In this document: positions 15,968 to 25,612 of the stretch, one piece after another
Numbering within the stretch: position 1 is the stretch's first letter
Layout: each line of letters begins with the position of its first letter
Assembly (NCBI GenBank): GCA_017993775.1
Contig: JAGOMA010000006.1
Location: 62,001 to 126,000, forward strand
From: Chloroflexota bacterium
GTDB taxonomy: Bacteria; Chloroflexota; Anaerolineae; Promineifilales; Promineifilaceae
Direction: 5' to 3'
Length of the DNA: 64,000 nt
Program-made: the position numbers and the translations under genes
Notes under the pieces: model-generated
Database searches by the model: none
What the model was told of the DNA's origin: nothing
What the model saw: only the letters and a program-made list of their open reading frames with translations

Positions 15968-18388
15968 TTAAGGGTCTGTCGCTGTAGCTACTTGAATGAT
16001 AAATTTCTCTCCGCGTTGTGATTTGCTGCTCGACTGATCGATCACAAATTGGATTTCGGTTTGGGCGGGGCAGACGGCCGTGGCCAAATCGGCGGTGTGT
16101 ACGCCCAGACCGGTGTCTTGGGTGTGGGTTTGGTGCGTTGTTTGCCAGTTGTCGGTGGTCCAGTGGATAACGGCCGTGTTCAAAAGTTCCAAACGCAAAA
16201 TTTTCCCGGCGGGAATGGCGCGGCGTTTATGATTGAAGCGCCAGGTTGTGAAGGGTGATGGGGACTTTCCTGCAACGTATCGTTTGACGGTTTGGGGCGG
16301 CATATCGAACAGAACGCCATCGGCCAGCGACCGGCACAATTTCACATATTCGGCGTGCGCCCAAACCAACGGCATTGCCGAGCCGGTGGCCCGGCCAAAG
16401 AAAAGTTCCTTTTCCGGTATATCCTCTGCATCCCAGATTTGTTCCGGCAGAAGGCCGCCGTCGTTGGCCAGAGCCGCCATCGTGGCCAACAGTTGGTGAG
16501 CGCGCTGGCCGTTTCCGGCGGCTAATTCGTAATGGCCGCGTTCCCCGGTTAGCAGCGGCCAGGGGCGGCCAATGCCGGCGCCGTCGAAAGGCTCGCCGGT
16601 TTCATGTTCGCCATACCCATCCTCGTTATAGCGCCGCCAGATGGGACCGGCAGGCAGGTCTGTTTTCAGCAGGGCATCAATCACTTTGACGGTGTTGCGG
16701 ATGCGCGGATCTGTGGCTGACCGCAGGCCAAAACGCACCAGCGCCAACGCATCGGGGCTGATGATGTGTCCGGCCGGTTCCAGACTTTGCCCGGGCGGCC
16801 GGTTTTTGATGGGTACAAAACCGTCAACGGGCGAGGCGGCGTCGGCTGTTTCGGGCGGGGCGAGGCGCACATAATACCCATCCACGCCCACCTGTGCAGC
16901 CAGGCCCGTGCCGGTGACGTATGTCCAGCGTTCAATGTCTGCGTTCCAGGCGTCGGCTGTTTGGCGGAGGTAAACGGCCGTATCCCTCTCCCCGTTTCGC
17001 TCGGCCAGATCGGCGGCCACCAGCAGCCCGGCAATCTCCACGGCCAGCGTGAAGGGCGAATAGCCGGGGTCTTCTTCCCACCGATCTTGTTGGCTGACCG
17101 GTCCATGTTGCACCACAAATTGCGCCGCCTGGCGCGCCATCGGCCAGTAACGGTCCAGATCGGTTTCCGTTAAGGCCCCTTCCCGCAGCGCCAGGTCCAC
17201 CAAGAGGATGGGGAAAGCAGTTTCGTCCATTTGCAGGCCGCTCCAGTAGGGCGACCCGTCCAGCCACATATTTTGCGGCCAATGGCCGTCGGCTTCTTGG
17301 GTGATGTGTAAAAATTCGAGGACCTGGCGTGTGTCGGCCAGCGCGCCGGCAGCCAGTAAGCCGCCGGCCGTTTCTACCAGATCGCGCGGCCAGACGAGGT
17401 GGTAGCCGCCTAAATCGTCGTCTCCTTTGGCAAAACCCCAGGGGATGGACAGGCTGGCAATGATGCCGCCGGGGAACCGTTTGCCGCCGTGGGTGCGCAT
17501 TACGGCCGTGCTGATGCGGTAGAGTCCGTGCCCACTGTCAACCGCTTCGCCGACGGCCGGCAGACTGTCTTGCCAGGCTTGCCATTCGGCGATGGCGCTC
17601 TGGCGGGCGGCGGCGAAGCCGTCTAACAAGGCGGCGCGGGCGCGGTGTCCCGCTTCATCGGCGTTGAGGCCAAAACCGATCACCAGGTCGAAACGGCCGT
17701 TGCCCGCCCCCAGATCGATTTCGCCGGTCAGGGCCACATTGCCCTGCTCGGCCCGGTCATAGAACCAGGTCATCATTTTGTGCTGGCTCAAATCTTGCCA
17801 GCCATCGGACACGCCGACAAATCCGACCGAACGTCCGCGCCAGGGCATATCGGCGGCCAGCGCCAGCGCCTGCCCATCTCGTTGGGCAAAAAGCATGGGA
17901 ATCCCTTTGTAGTTGCCCACCCAGGCGGTGTTGTCTGCGCCCCGATTGCCCAGGTGGGGCGCAAGCAGCACGTGGAGCCGGTATGTGCTCATGGGGCCGA
18001 GGGTGGGTGTGAACTGGGTGTGCTGCCAGACCACATCCCGCCGGGGGTCGGCCAGGATTTCTTTGGTGATGCGGTAACGGCCGTTCTGGCACGTATTGGT
18101 CAGCCGGTAAGCGGGCACGGCCGGCGCGAGAAAGGCGATGTCATGCTGGCAGTGGCGCTTTTCTTCGGAAAAGAAAGTGTCGCCATCGGTGACAATCAAC
18201 CCCATGTCGCGTATGCAGGCGTGATCCAGGCGCGGATAATAAATTTCGTTGAAGATGCCGTGGCTGAGGCTGAACCAGACGCGGCTGGCGGGGTTCAGGG
18301 CCGTGCCCACGCCGCTTTTGGCGCTAGATGTCCAGCGCGGCGAGATTCCTGGCCAGCCGGGAGCCAGAGTGGTGGGTGAATTTGTCAT
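15968..18388 (-). CDS. GH15 glucoamylase / glucodextranase-like enzyme
   Basis: This 806-residue protein is of the prokaryotic glucoamylase type. The N-terminal beta-sandwich (about 1-270) begins with SAKSGVGTALNPASRVWFSLSHGIFNEIYYPRLD. The (alpha/alpha)6 barrel contains PWGFAKGDDDLGGYHLVWPRDLVE, the NEDGYGEHE segment and GRPWPLLTGERGHYEL. The last ~100 residues (RFNHKRRAIPAGKILRLEL...TTDNWQTTHQT) look like the C-terminal domain of glucodextranase. Members release glucose from the non-reducing ends of alpha-glucans. There is no signal peptide, so it is probably cytoplasmic and acts on storage glucan or imported dextrins. AAGGAA precedes the ATG. It looks monocistronic. Confidence 0.88.
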   Translation of the reverse strand: MTNSPTTLAPGWPGISPRWTSSAKSGVGTALNPASRVWFSLSHGIFNEIYYPRLDHACIRDMGLIVTDGDTFFSEEKRHCQHDIAFLAPAVPAYRLTNTCQNGRYRITKEILADPRRDVVWQHTQFTPTLGPMSTYRLHVLLAPHLGNRGADNTAWVGNYKGIPMLFAQRDGQALALAADMPWRGRSVGFVGVSDGWQDLSQHKMMTWFYDRAEQGNVALTGEIDLGAGNGRFDLVIGFGLNADEAGHRARAALLDGFAAARQSAIAEWQAWQDSLPAVGEAVDSGHGLYRISTAVMRTHGGKRFPGGIIASLSIPWGFAKGDDDLGGYHLVWPRDLVETAGGLLAAGALADTRQVLEFLHITQEADGHWPQNMWLDGSPYWSGLQMDETAFPILLVDLALREGALTETDLDRYWPMARQAAQFVVQHGPVSQQDRWEEDPGYSPFTLAVEIAGLLVAADLAERNGERDTAVYLRQTADAWNADIERWTYVTGTGLAAQVGVDGYYVRLAPPETADAASPVDGFVPIKNRPPGQSLEPAGHIISPDALALVRFGLRSATDPRIRNTVKVIDALLKTDLPAGPIWRRYNEDGYGEHETGEPFDGAGIGRPWPLLTGERGHYELAAGNGQRAHQLLATMAALANDGGLLPEQIWDAEDIPEKELFFGRATGSAMPLVWAHAEYVKLCRSLADGVLFDMPPQTVKRYVAGKSPSPFTTWRFNHKRRAIPAGKILRLELLNTAVIHWTTDNWQTTHQTHTQDTGLGVHTADLATAVCPAQTEIQFVIDQSSSKSQRGEKFIIQVATATDP

Positions 18389-18603
18389 GGGGAATGTTTT
18401 CCTTGCTCCATATGATTTTCAGGTTGATATTCATGTCTCTACTCCTGTCATCTATCTGGCAGCAATTCGCGCCAGAGTGTTGATAGGTTGGTGATCAGTT
18501 TACCTGGTTGTGGTCAAAGCATATCGGCGGAATGGTTCAACGGCCGTATGCCGTTTGCCGCAGGTTTTTAGCCACATGCCCGTCATTTGACGTAGAGCGC
18601 TCA

Positions 18604-18662
18604 AGACCCGAAGGGTTTTTCGGTGAAAGGCTGGCGGGTGGGCCATCAAACCTTTCGGGTCT
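18604..18662. terminator. Hairpin at the end of the mprF-like operon
   Basis: AGACCCGAAGG (18604-18614) and CCTTTCGGGTCT (18651-18662) are complementary apart from one position, with a loop of about 36 nt. The right arm overlaps the last codons of the 18646-21396 gene. A smaller internal hairpin CCGAAGGGTTTTTCGG (18608-18623) lies within the left side. It is probably a transcript-end structure, though the long loop is unusual for an intrinsic terminator. Confidence 0.45.
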
Positions 18663-21396
18663 CGCCGCTGCCGTTTTGCTGCCGGGCATACCGTTCATTG
18701 ACCAATCGCGCCATTTGCCGCAGCGCGGGCGGCAGTTCGCGCACATACCCACGCCAGAACCCCTCGCCGCCGCCAGCCTGCGCCAGCGTCAACCAGACGG
18801 CCGGCAAACTGGCGTAACCTGGAAACACGATAAAGCGCGGTTCCCAGGTCGGGTTGAACTTTTCTTTGAAGGTATGCAGCCCTTGAAAGTTGTAAAACTG
18901 GTTGATGTGGTCGTAAACATAATGCATGGCTTTCTCGACCGTCGGGTCGTCGGCCGCTTCGCCAACGCCGGACAACGAACTTAAGCCCAAATTAAACGTA
19001 TCGTAGCCCTGCTCTTTGCTCCACAGCAGCAAATTGCCAAACAGAAATTCCATCGTGCCGTTTTCTACTTCCTGCCGCCGGCGCATCAAATCAATACTGA
19101 CCTCGCGGCGGGCATATTCGGGCACGATGTTGGCAAAGGCGGTCACCCGCCCGGTCTCATCGCGCACCACAATCACCGCGCTGCTGCCAATGTAGTCGTT
19201 GTCGAACCAGCCCAAGGAAAAGCGCATTTCTTTGCCGTGCATCATTACCAGCCACTCGTCGCTGACTTCGCGCAGTTCGTGCAGCAGGGTGTGGGTCAGG
19301 GGTGGCGGCACAATGTCGGCGCGGTAATTCAGGCGATTTAGTTTGTTGATGGGCGTGCGGAATGGTTTGCCTGTTTTGCCGTCGAGGGTGAAGCTGGGTA
19401 AATCCACGATGGCTTCATGGCCGGTGCGCACGGCGTCGAATCCAGCGGATTGATAGGCCGCCAGATTGTCGGGCAGGGTTTGGTAGAAGGCGGGCTGCCA
19501 CCCTTGCCGGTGGCAAAAGTCGCGGAAGCCGGTGATGGCGGCGGCGGCGTCTTCTGGCGGACCGATGGGATCGCCCAGGGCTACGGCCGTTTTCGCCCGC
19601 GTCGCATAGCCCACCACCGAACCACCCGGACTGAACCAATAGGCTTTGTCATGGAAAAGCACAAACCGGGCCAGGGTGGAACGGCCGTAACGTTCCACAA
19701 TCTGCCGCGCCCGTTCCCATTCCACCAGTGTGGCCGGATGACGTTGAATCACCGGGCGCAGCAGTTGGATTAGTCCATAAGCCAGCGATACGCCGCCCAC
19801 CACATAGATCGAGGCCGCAAAATAGCGGCCAAACCCGGTGATGGGCTGCAAACCGGGGTCATAAAATTGGGTAAACATCACCACCGTTTGCCGCAGCGCC
19901 GCCCCCAGGCCAAAGTTGACGCTGTAATGACGGTCTAGCAGGTAAAAGCCGGTCGTGCCATAGACCAGGGTAAACGCCAGCGCGCTGATAATTGCCACCA
20001 TGCCCCGCCGCAGCGAAGGGGGATCAGAGCGCGCCTGGAACTGTGCCCGCTGCCAGAACAGGTACACTGCCAGCAAAATTGCCAGCGTGGCTTCTTCGTA
20101 ATCCAGACCTTTAACCATATGGCTGACGGCCGATACCAGCAGCACAATTAGCGTGCCTGCCCAGGCGGCCTGTTTGCGTTGGGTCAGGCCATAGGCCAAT
20201 ACAATCAGAGCAAAACCGGCGAGAACGGCCGTAACATTGCCGCCGCGTGTCACCGCCAGCGGCGAATAACGCTCCAAAACGGCCGCGCGATCAGCCAGCG
20301 CCGGCGTGGATGCCGACAACACGTTCAGCAGCCCCATCGCTCCGGTGAGGATGGCGATGAGCCGTACCTGACCCAACCGCGCCAGCCCGCGCTGCGGCGG
20401 CGTAAATACTGGCAGCCGCCGCAGCAGCGCAAAGCCCAGTAAAAACGGAATCCAAAACGTTAGTCCACGAAAGGCGAGTGTGATGATGGTGGCTTCGGCC
20501 ACTGGCAGCCCCAGCGAGGTGTACACCAAGGGCATCAACCCTTCAACCACGCCGATGCCGTTGGGGGTGGGCGAGACAATCCAAAAGAGCAGCGTCATGG
20601 AATAACCGGCGATGACCACGCCTGCGGGCGCAATGACGTTGAACGCCCGAAACAAAGCGCAGAGACTGGCGATATCCAGCGTATGAACCAGCAAAGCCAC
20701 GGTTAGCACCAGCAGCATTTGTCTTGGCTGGGCGGTCATGGCGCGCGCCGAGGCGGCAAATTCATCGGCGTTGTGTTCGGCCCAACCGTCGCGCATCAAC
20801 GTTGGATTGCGAAACCAGCCGCCCACGCGGTTGATGCCGCTTTGGACCTTTTGTAATAAGCGCAGCAGTCCCACGGGCCGCCACAGGCCCAATCCCAACA
20901 AGGCGGCGATGCCGCCGACGTACAAATACATGATGGCTCCGGTGGCGATTTCGTAGGGCAGCAGGTCGTGGCGCGTGAACAGGGAAATAAACGCGGTGGT
21001 AAGCAGCAGCAAAAAAGCGCCAAAGTCGGCGACGAGAACCAGCAGGGCGCCGACGGTGGCTTTGGCTCCGGATTGGCCGCGCCGCGCTGCTTCGTCGACG
21101 TAAAGCGCCACGCCGGCCGCGCCGCCGGATGGGGCGGTGGAATTGACGAAAACGGCGGCAAAGGTGAGGGGCAGCAGGTTGCGCCAGCGGGATTGGACGC
21201 CAACGGCCGTAAACGATACCTGATACAACAGCGCCGTCACCGCATAGTAGCCAATTTGCAAGATGGCCGCCAGGGCCACCCACTGCCAGCGCCCACTGCG
21301 CAGGGTTTGGGCCAGTTTTTCAATCTCGTTGTACCGGGCAATGAAGACCCAGCCAAAGGCGATGATCAAAACCCAGAGGAGAATGCGTCGTTTCAT
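18646..21396 (-). CDS. mprF: MprF-like phosphatidylglycerol lysyltransferase / flippase
   Basis: This 916-residue protein has the two-part MprF layout. The first ~560 residues are multi-spanning membrane segments of the LPG_synthase_TM type (MKRRILLWVLIIAFGWVFIARY, NSTAPSGGAAGVALYVDEA, SPTPNGIGVVEGL). The C-terminal ~330 residues form a soluble DUF2156/GNAT-like aminoacyl-transferase domain (FSPGGSVVGYATRAKTAVALGDPIGPPEDA, PINKLNRLNYRADI, SIDLMRRRQEVENGTMEFLFGNLLLWSKEQGYDTFNLGLSSLSG). Known members add lysine from Lys-tRNA to phosphatidylglycerol and flip it, lowering membrane negative charge. The ATG overlaps the upstream stop (ATGA), so it is translationally coupled. The amino acid transferred cannot be told from sequence. 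Confidence 0.85.
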   Translation of the reverse strand: MKRRILLWVLIIAFGWVFIARYNEIEKLAQTLRSGRWQWVALAAILQIGYYAVTALLYQVSFTAVGVQSRWRNLLPLTFAAVFVNSTAPSGGAAGVALYVDEAARRGQSGAKATVGALLVLVADFGAFLLLLTTAFISLFTRHDLLPYEIATGAIMYLYVGGIAALLGLGLWRPVGLLRLLQKVQSGINRVGGWFRNPTLMRDGWAEHNADEFAASARAMTAQPRQMLLVLTVALLVHTLDIASLCALFRAFNVIAPAGVVIAGYSMTLLFWIVSPTPNGIGVVEGLMPLVYTSLGLPVAEATIITLAFRGLTFWIPFLLGFALLRRLPVFTPPQRGLARLGQVRLIAILTGAMGLLNVLSASTPALADRAAVLERYSPLAVTRGGNVTAVLAGFALIVLAYGLTQRKQAAWAGTLIVLLVSAVSHMVKGLDYEEATLAILLAVYLFWQRAQFQARSDPPSLRRGMVAIISALAFTLVYGTTGFYLLDRHYSVNFGLGAALRQTVVMFTQFYDPGLQPITGFGRYFAASIYVVGGVSLAYGLIQLLRPVIQRHPATLVEWERARQIVERYGRSTLARFVLFHDKAYWFSPGGSVVGYATRAKTAVALGDPIGPPEDAAAAITGFRDFCHRQGWQPAFYQTLPDNLAAYQSAGFDAVRTGHEAIVDLPSFTLDGKTGKPFRTPINKLNRLNYRADIVPPPLTHTLLHELREVSDEWLVMMHGKEMRFSLGWFDNDYIGSSAVIVVRDETGRVTAFANIVPEYARREVSIDLMRRRQEVENGTMEFLFGNLLLWSKEQGYDTFNLGLSSLSGVGEAADDPTVEKAMHYVYDHINQFYNFQGLHTFKEKFNPTWEPRFIVFPGYASLPAVWLTLAQAGGGEGFWRGYVRELPPALRQMARLVNERYARQQNGSGETRKV

Positions 21397-22427
21397 GGTG
21401 ATTTAGATTCCGTTGCCTGGCTGCGGGGCTGGATTTCCTGCAAAACGGCCGTCACGATCACTGCTACCGGCACGGCGAAGAAAACGCCCAACATCCCGGC
21501 GGCTTTAGCGCCAAACAGCAGCGCCACCAGCACCCAGGCCGAACGCAGTCCCATCGTACGGCCGTAGAGCCAGGGAGCCAGCATATGGGCGACCACGTTA
21601 GACACAACCAGATTGAGCGCCACCACCCACAAGGCCAGCGCCGGGCTGATGGTGAGCGCACTGATCACCGCCAGCAGCAGCGCCAACAGACTGCCCAAAT
21701 ACGGCAGCAAGCCCAAAACCGCGCTGACGACGCCAATGGTCAGGGCAAACGGCACGTGCAGCAGCGCCAGACCCAGACCAAAGGCCAGGGCAAAAAACAA
21801 ACTAACCACAAGCTGTGCCCACACCCAGCGTGTCAGTCGTTCCTGGATGCGCGTCAACATCTGACCTAAACGGGGTTGTTGGTCCGGCGGAAACCAAAAG
21901 ACAAGACGGCCGTTCCACCCGGTGTCGGCGGTGAAGAAGTAAGCCAGAATGAGCAGCACAAACCCATTCACCAGCAGTCCGCCCAGGCCGGTCACCGTGC
22001 CGACGGCCGAGCTAAACAAAACGTTCATCTGCTGGGTCAGATTTTGCGCAATGGTATCTGCCGATGGCGCGATCTGGCTGAGGGGCGTGGTCGCCAACTG
22101 GGTCTGGATGTTTTTCCACAACTGCGGCGCGTTTTGCTGTACCTGGGCGACCTCTGCCTGCACCAACGGGACGAGCGAATTGCCCAACGCGGCCAGCCCC
22201 AGCAGCAAAGCAGCGTAAACGAGCAGGGTAGTGAGGGCGCGTGGGATGTGGTAGCGGGCGAGATAATCGGCAAACGGCCGTATTCCCAAGGCCAACAACA
22301 GCGCCCCCAACACCACAAACCCAATCTCCAACAGCGCCGCCGCCTGGCTGCCAACCAGCCAGACCAGCAAAATCAGCGCCGCCAGCGCCAGCCACGCCTG
22401 GATCGAAAGCCGATGGGTAAGTGTCAT
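21393..22427 (-). CDS. AI-2E family (PerM/TqsA-type) membrane permease
   Basis: This 344-residue protein has the expected pattern: paired N-terminal membrane segments (IQAWLALAALILLVWLVG, FVVLGALLLALGIRPFADYLARY), a soluble helical segment (about 85-140), then a C-terminal membrane bundle with GLLPYLGSLLALL and NVVAHMLAPWLYGRTMGLRS. The family exports or exchanges diverse small molecules; the substrate here is unknown. AAAGGAA precedes its ATG. It overlaps both neighbours by 4 bp (ATGA), placing it in the middle of a three-gene operon. Confidence 0.88.
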   Translation of the reverse strand: MTLTHRLSIQAWLALAALILLVWLVGSQAAALLEIGFVVLGALLLALGIRPFADYLARYHIPRALTTLLVYAALLLGLAALGNSLVPLVQAEVAQVQQNAPQLWKNIQTQLATTPLSQIAPSADTIAQNLTQQMNVLFSSAVGTVTGLGGLLVNGFVLLILAYFFTADTGWNGRLVFWFPPDQQPRLGQMLTRIQERLTRWVWAQLVVSLFFALAFGLGLALLHVPFALTIGVVSAVLGLLPYLGSLLALLLAVISALTISPALALWVVALNLVVSNVVAHMLAPWLYGRTMGLRSAWVLVALLFGAKAAGMLGVFFAVPVAVIVTAVLQEIQPRSQATESKSP

Positions 22428-23104
22428 TGGATTCCTTTCATCAGTTTGGGCGGCGCTGCCTGCCGGCGACGCCCAAAATAGCGGATGATTGGCCAGGCTG
22501 CCGCCCCCAGGGGAAAAGCGATCAGGTGGGCGATGTCGGCCAACAACTTTAGTGTGCCGTCTTCACCAATCCCAAACGTTTGCCACACCGTGAGAACCAA
22601 TCCGGCAAAAATGGCCGCCGCCAGCAGCCACCGCCAGCGCCGCCGCACGGGCAGCGCGGCCACGGCAAAACCCAGCGCCCCAAAATACCCAGCCGATGGC
22701 CCCACATCGCGGGACCACAGCAGCAGGCTGTCGCCATTAAAAACCAACCAGTGCAAGATTGGGTTGACAATGAGGCCCGTTGTGAGCAAAGTGGTCAAAT
22801 GCACGCCCCAAAATACGGCAAAGGTTTGTTTGCTGCCGGTCAGGTATTCGGCTGCTCCCACCGCCAGCGAGACCATGCCGATGGCCTGCCAGAACACGCT
22901 GCCGCCCAGCGTCACCAGCGCGGAGGTGAACAAACGGCCCCAGCGCACTTCCCAAAAGTCGCGGGAGGCGAAGCCGAGTTGGGTGAGCCAGTCGGGTTCC
23001 AGACGGCTGGCGTGGCTGTTGGTGGTCAGGGCAACCAGCGCCAGTGTTAGCAGCAGGCCCAGGGTGATGGGGAAACGATGGAGAAATAAGCGCAATGATT
23101 TCAT
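22424..23104 (-). CDS. Rhomboid-fold integral membrane protein, possible intramembrane serine protease
   Basis: This 226-residue protein has about six hydrophobic segments. GPSAGYFG places Ser137 where rhomboids have the G-x-S-x-G nucleophile, and His193 in ADIAHLIAFPLG matches the later-helix histidine. WGRLFTSALVTLGG near residues 55-68 fits the W-R-hhT-hhhh segment of rhomboids. The motif is not the classical GASG, so activity is uncertain. It is the first gene of the coupled operon with the AI-2E permease and MprF-like protein. No clear Shine-Dalgarno sequence is seen at its ATG. Confidence 0.65.
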   Translation of the reverse strand: MKSLRLFLHRFPITLGLLLTLALVALTTNSHASRLEPDWLTQLGFASRDFWEVRWGRLFTSALVTLGGSVFWQAIGMVSLAVGAAEYLTGSKQTFAVFWGVHLTTLLTTGLIVNPILHWLVFNGDSLLLWSRDVGPSAGYFGALGFAVAALPVRRRWRWLLAAAIFAGLVLTVWQTFGIGEDGTLKLLADIAHLIAFPLGAAAWPIIRYFGRRRQAAPPKLMKGIQ

Positions 23105-23133
23105 GATCGGGTCGGCGGCGATTTATGGAAATG

Positions 23134-23169
23134 CGATTGGAGATTGGTCCAATCGAAAATCGCCAATCG
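23134..23169. repeat. AGATTGG-type hairpin in operon leader
   Basis: CGATTGG (23134-23140) pairs with CCAATCG (23163-23169) and encloses a GATTGGTCCAATC palindrome (23142-23154). It lies about 30 bp upstream of the rhomboid-like gene start. Confidence 0.7.
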
Positions 23170-23292
23170 TAAATCGAAAACAGGGTATTTATTCTGCGTT
23201 TCTAAGAGTGTATAGGAGGGGGGAAACGGCCGTATCGGCCAGATGACCGTATCTATCTAAAACAAGCTAAGACAATTGACGTATGCTGGGGA

Positions 23293-23326
23293 AGATTGGA
23301 CCAATCTTCTGAGATGGGACCCATCT
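23293..23326. repeat. AGATTGG-type double palindrome
   Basis: AGATTGGACCAATCT (23293-23307), a 4-bp spacer, then AGATGGGACCCATCT (23312-23326). The second unit carries a matched pair of changes (T to G and A to C) that keeps it palindromic, as expected if the structure is under selection. It sits 12 bp beyond the stop of the response-regulator gene and could end its transcript. Confidence 0.8.
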
Positions 23327-23337
23327 AAACGCGCGGG

Positions 23338-23997
23338 TTATTCGTTCAGGTCGGCGATACCTTCGCGCAGGGCGTAGAGCGTGGCCTGCGTGCGGTTGGC
23401 CAGGTGGAGTTTGCCCAAAATGTTGCTGATATGCGTGCGCACGGTGCGCTCGCTGACAACCAGCAAATCGGCAATTTCCTGGTTGCTCAGGCCGCGAGCC
23501 ACATGGCGCAATATCTCTTCCTCGCGTTCCGTTAGCGGTTCGTCGGTCATGGGGGCTTCGGGTTTGGGTGGTTTGTTGATTTCCTGAATGACTTTCAGGG
23601 CAATGTCCGGTGAAAGGGCGGATTTGCCTTCGTAGGTGTTGCGGATGGCGCGCACCAGTTCGCTGCCCTGGGCCTCTTTGAGCAAGTAGCCCAACGCTCC
23701 GGCTTTGATGGCCGCGAAGAGGGTGGCGTCGTCGCTGAAGCTGGTTAACATCATCACGCGGCTGTCTGGGCGTTGGGCCATGATCTCTACCAGGGCTTCC
23801 AGGCCGTTTTTAAGGGGCATCTTCATGTCCAGCAGAATCACGTCTGGCTGATAAATGGCTGCCCGCTGCACGGCTTCTGCGCCGTTTTTGGCCATGCCTA
23901 CGACTTCCATGTCGTCTTCGGACTCGATGAGGGCTTGCAGCCCTCGGCGCACCACGTCGTGGTCGTCGGCCAGGAATACGCGGATTTTGGGGGTCAT
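23338..23997 (-). CDS. NarL/FixJ-family response regulator
   Basis: This 219-residue protein has a receiver domain (about 4-125) with the acidic pair Asp11/Asp12, phosphoacceptor Asp57 (DVILLDMKMP), the Thr in MMLTSFSD and Lys in GYLLKEA. A LuxR-type helix-turn-helix follows (about 155-215: LTEREEEILRHVARGLSNQEIADLLVVSERTVRTHISNILGKL). GGAG lies 8 nt before the ATG. It is 25 bp downstream of the histidine kinase gene, its obvious partner. Confidence 0.94.
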   Translation of the reverse strand: MTPKIRVFLADDHDVVRRGLQALIESEDDMEVVGMAKNGAEAVQRAAIYQPDVILLDMKMPLKNGLEALVEIMAQRPDSRVMMLTSFSDDATLFAAIKAGALGYLLKEAQGSELVRAIRNTYEGKSALSPDIALKVIQEINKPPKPEAPMTDEPLTEREEEILRHVARGLSNQEIADLLVVSERTVRTHISNILGKLHLANRTQATLYALREGIADLNE

Positions 23998-24022
23998 ATT
24001 ATTTGCTCCATGCCGGCGGTGG

Positions 24023-25612
24023 CTACCGATTTAGGGGCAGTACGGCCGTGATGGTTGTTCCTTTGCCGGGTGTTGTCTCGATTGTCAGGTCGCCATCTAG
24101 TTTTGCTGCCCGCTCTTGCATGCTGGTGAGGCCGAGGCCGCCGCCGGACACGGCCGTTTCCATTTCAAACCCCTGGCCATTGTCGGCGATGTGCAGGGTA
24201 ACGGCCGTTGGCGTCTGGTTAATCGTCACGGTTACGGCCGTGGCGCGCGCATGTTTGAGCGCATTATTCAGGGCTTCAACTGTTATATGATATAGCGTTT
24301 CTTCCATTTCCGTGGCATAAAACTGGTAGCCGTTTACCACCAGCGTCTGATCGATACCGGCGCGGCCTTCAACGGCTTTGAGCCGTTGCTCCAGGGCGTG
24401 GATGAGACCTTCATTTTCCAGGGTGGACGGCCGTAATTTATGCACCAGCAGCCGCATTTCCTTCAACGCCTGACGACTGGCGTCCAACAATTCGTCCAGA
24501 TACGCCAGCGCCTTTTCGATGTTACCGGCGCGCGCCTGTTTTTGGCCCGCTTCGGCAAAAAGAGTCGCGCTGTATAATGCCTGCGTTACCGAATCATGCA
24601 GCTCTCGCGCCAGCCGGTTGCGCTCGTCCAGAATGGCCAACTGCTCCGCCTGCTGCCGCAAGCGCGCGTTTTCAATGGTCATCCCCAACTGGTCTGCCAG
24701 TGACGACAGCAAAGCAATTTCGTCTTCCGCGTCGGCAAAAAAATCAGGCTCCGGGGTCAGAATGGTTAGAACCCCGAGGTTGCGCCCGGTTTTGCGGATG
24801 GGCAGACAAAGCGCCTGGCGGCTGTTGGTAAGCGGGGGCATGTTCAACAGGTAAGGGTCGTTTGGCAAATCAGCCAGAAGCAGGTGGGATTCTTGCCGCA
24901 GCGTTTGCTGGACGAGGGGATGGCTGAGGGGGATGTGGGTGTAGGCGGTTACGGCCGTTGCCGCCATCTGGAATTGAGCCGCCATCGTCATCTGCTGCTG
25001 GTCCCGATCAATCAGATGGACACAGCCGACGCTGCTGCGCGACGCCTGAAGCACACGCGTCAGGGCGCGTTCCAGCAAAACAGGCAGTTCCTCGATGTCG
25101 CTGCTAATTTCCAGCACGTCATACAGGGTGGCTAGCTGGTTTGTGCGCTCGGCCACGCGCTGCTCCAGCCGGTCATTGGCTTCGCGCAGCATTTTTTCCT
25201 TTGCCCGTAAGCTGGCCACCAAAATGTTCAACGACCGGGAAAGGCTGGCAATTTCATCCTGGCCGGGGAACGTGGGAATGACATGGTCTTGCCCATTTTC
25301 GTGTAATGCTTGCGCCACCTCGGCTATGATTTTCAGGGGTTTGGCGATGCGGCCGGCCGTTAGCCAGGCTATGACGATGAAAATCAAGGCGATCACCAGG
25401 CCAGACAGCCAGATTTGCCGCTCGAGTTGGACAATAAGATCGTTGGGGCTGAGGGGGTCGTTGGCGACCATTAACTCCAACGAGACGGTCAGAGCCACTG
25501 TGGAAACGATAACCGATAAAGCAAAGGTCAGGGCAATACGTGCCCGCAAACTGCGGCGCGGGTTTAATGTTTGCCACAGTGGTTTAAGTGTGTGAGGCAG
25601 CGATTGGGTCAT
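24023..25612 (-). CDS. NarX/LiaS-type sensor histidine kinase (HAMP-GAF-HisKA_3)
   Basis: This 529-residue protein has two N-terminal membrane segments around residues 25-50 and 72-92 (WLSGLVIALIFIVIAWLTAG) with only a short outside loop, then HAMP (about 93-145), a coiled coil ([22 protein letters not shown]), a GAF domain (about 165-310), and the dimerisation/phosphoacceptor segment RNRLARELHDSVTQAL with His339. The HATPase_c domain has ALNNALKHARA and DNGQGFE...GGLGLTSMQERA. The short periplasmic part suggests it senses in the membrane or through GAF. AGGA precedes the start. It is cotranscribed with the downstream regulator. Confidence 0.93.
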   Translation of the reverse strand: MTQSLPHTLKPLWQTLNPRRSLRARIALTFALSVIVSTVALTVSLELMVANDPLSPNDLIVQLERQIWLSGLVIALIFIVIAWLTAGRIAKPLKIIAEVAQALHENGQDHVIPTFPGQDEIASLSRSLNILVASLRAKEKMLREANDRLEQRVAERTNQLATLYDVLEISSDIEELPVLLERALTRVLQASRSSVGCVHLIDRDQQQMTMAAQFQMAATAVTAYTHIPLSHPLVQQTLRQESHLLLADLPNDPYLLNMPPLTNSRQALCLPIRKTGRNLGVLTILTPEPDFFADAEDEIALLSSLADQLGMTIENARLRQQAEQLAILDERNRLARELHDSVTQALYSATLFAEAGQKQARAGNIEKALAYLDELLDASRQALKEMRLLVHKLRPSTLENEGLIHALEQRLKAVEGRAGIDQTLVVNGYQFYATEMEETLYHITVEALNNALKHARATAVTVTINQTPTAVTLHIADNGQGFEMETAVSGGGLGLTSMQERAAKLDGDLTIETTPGKGTTITAVLPLNR

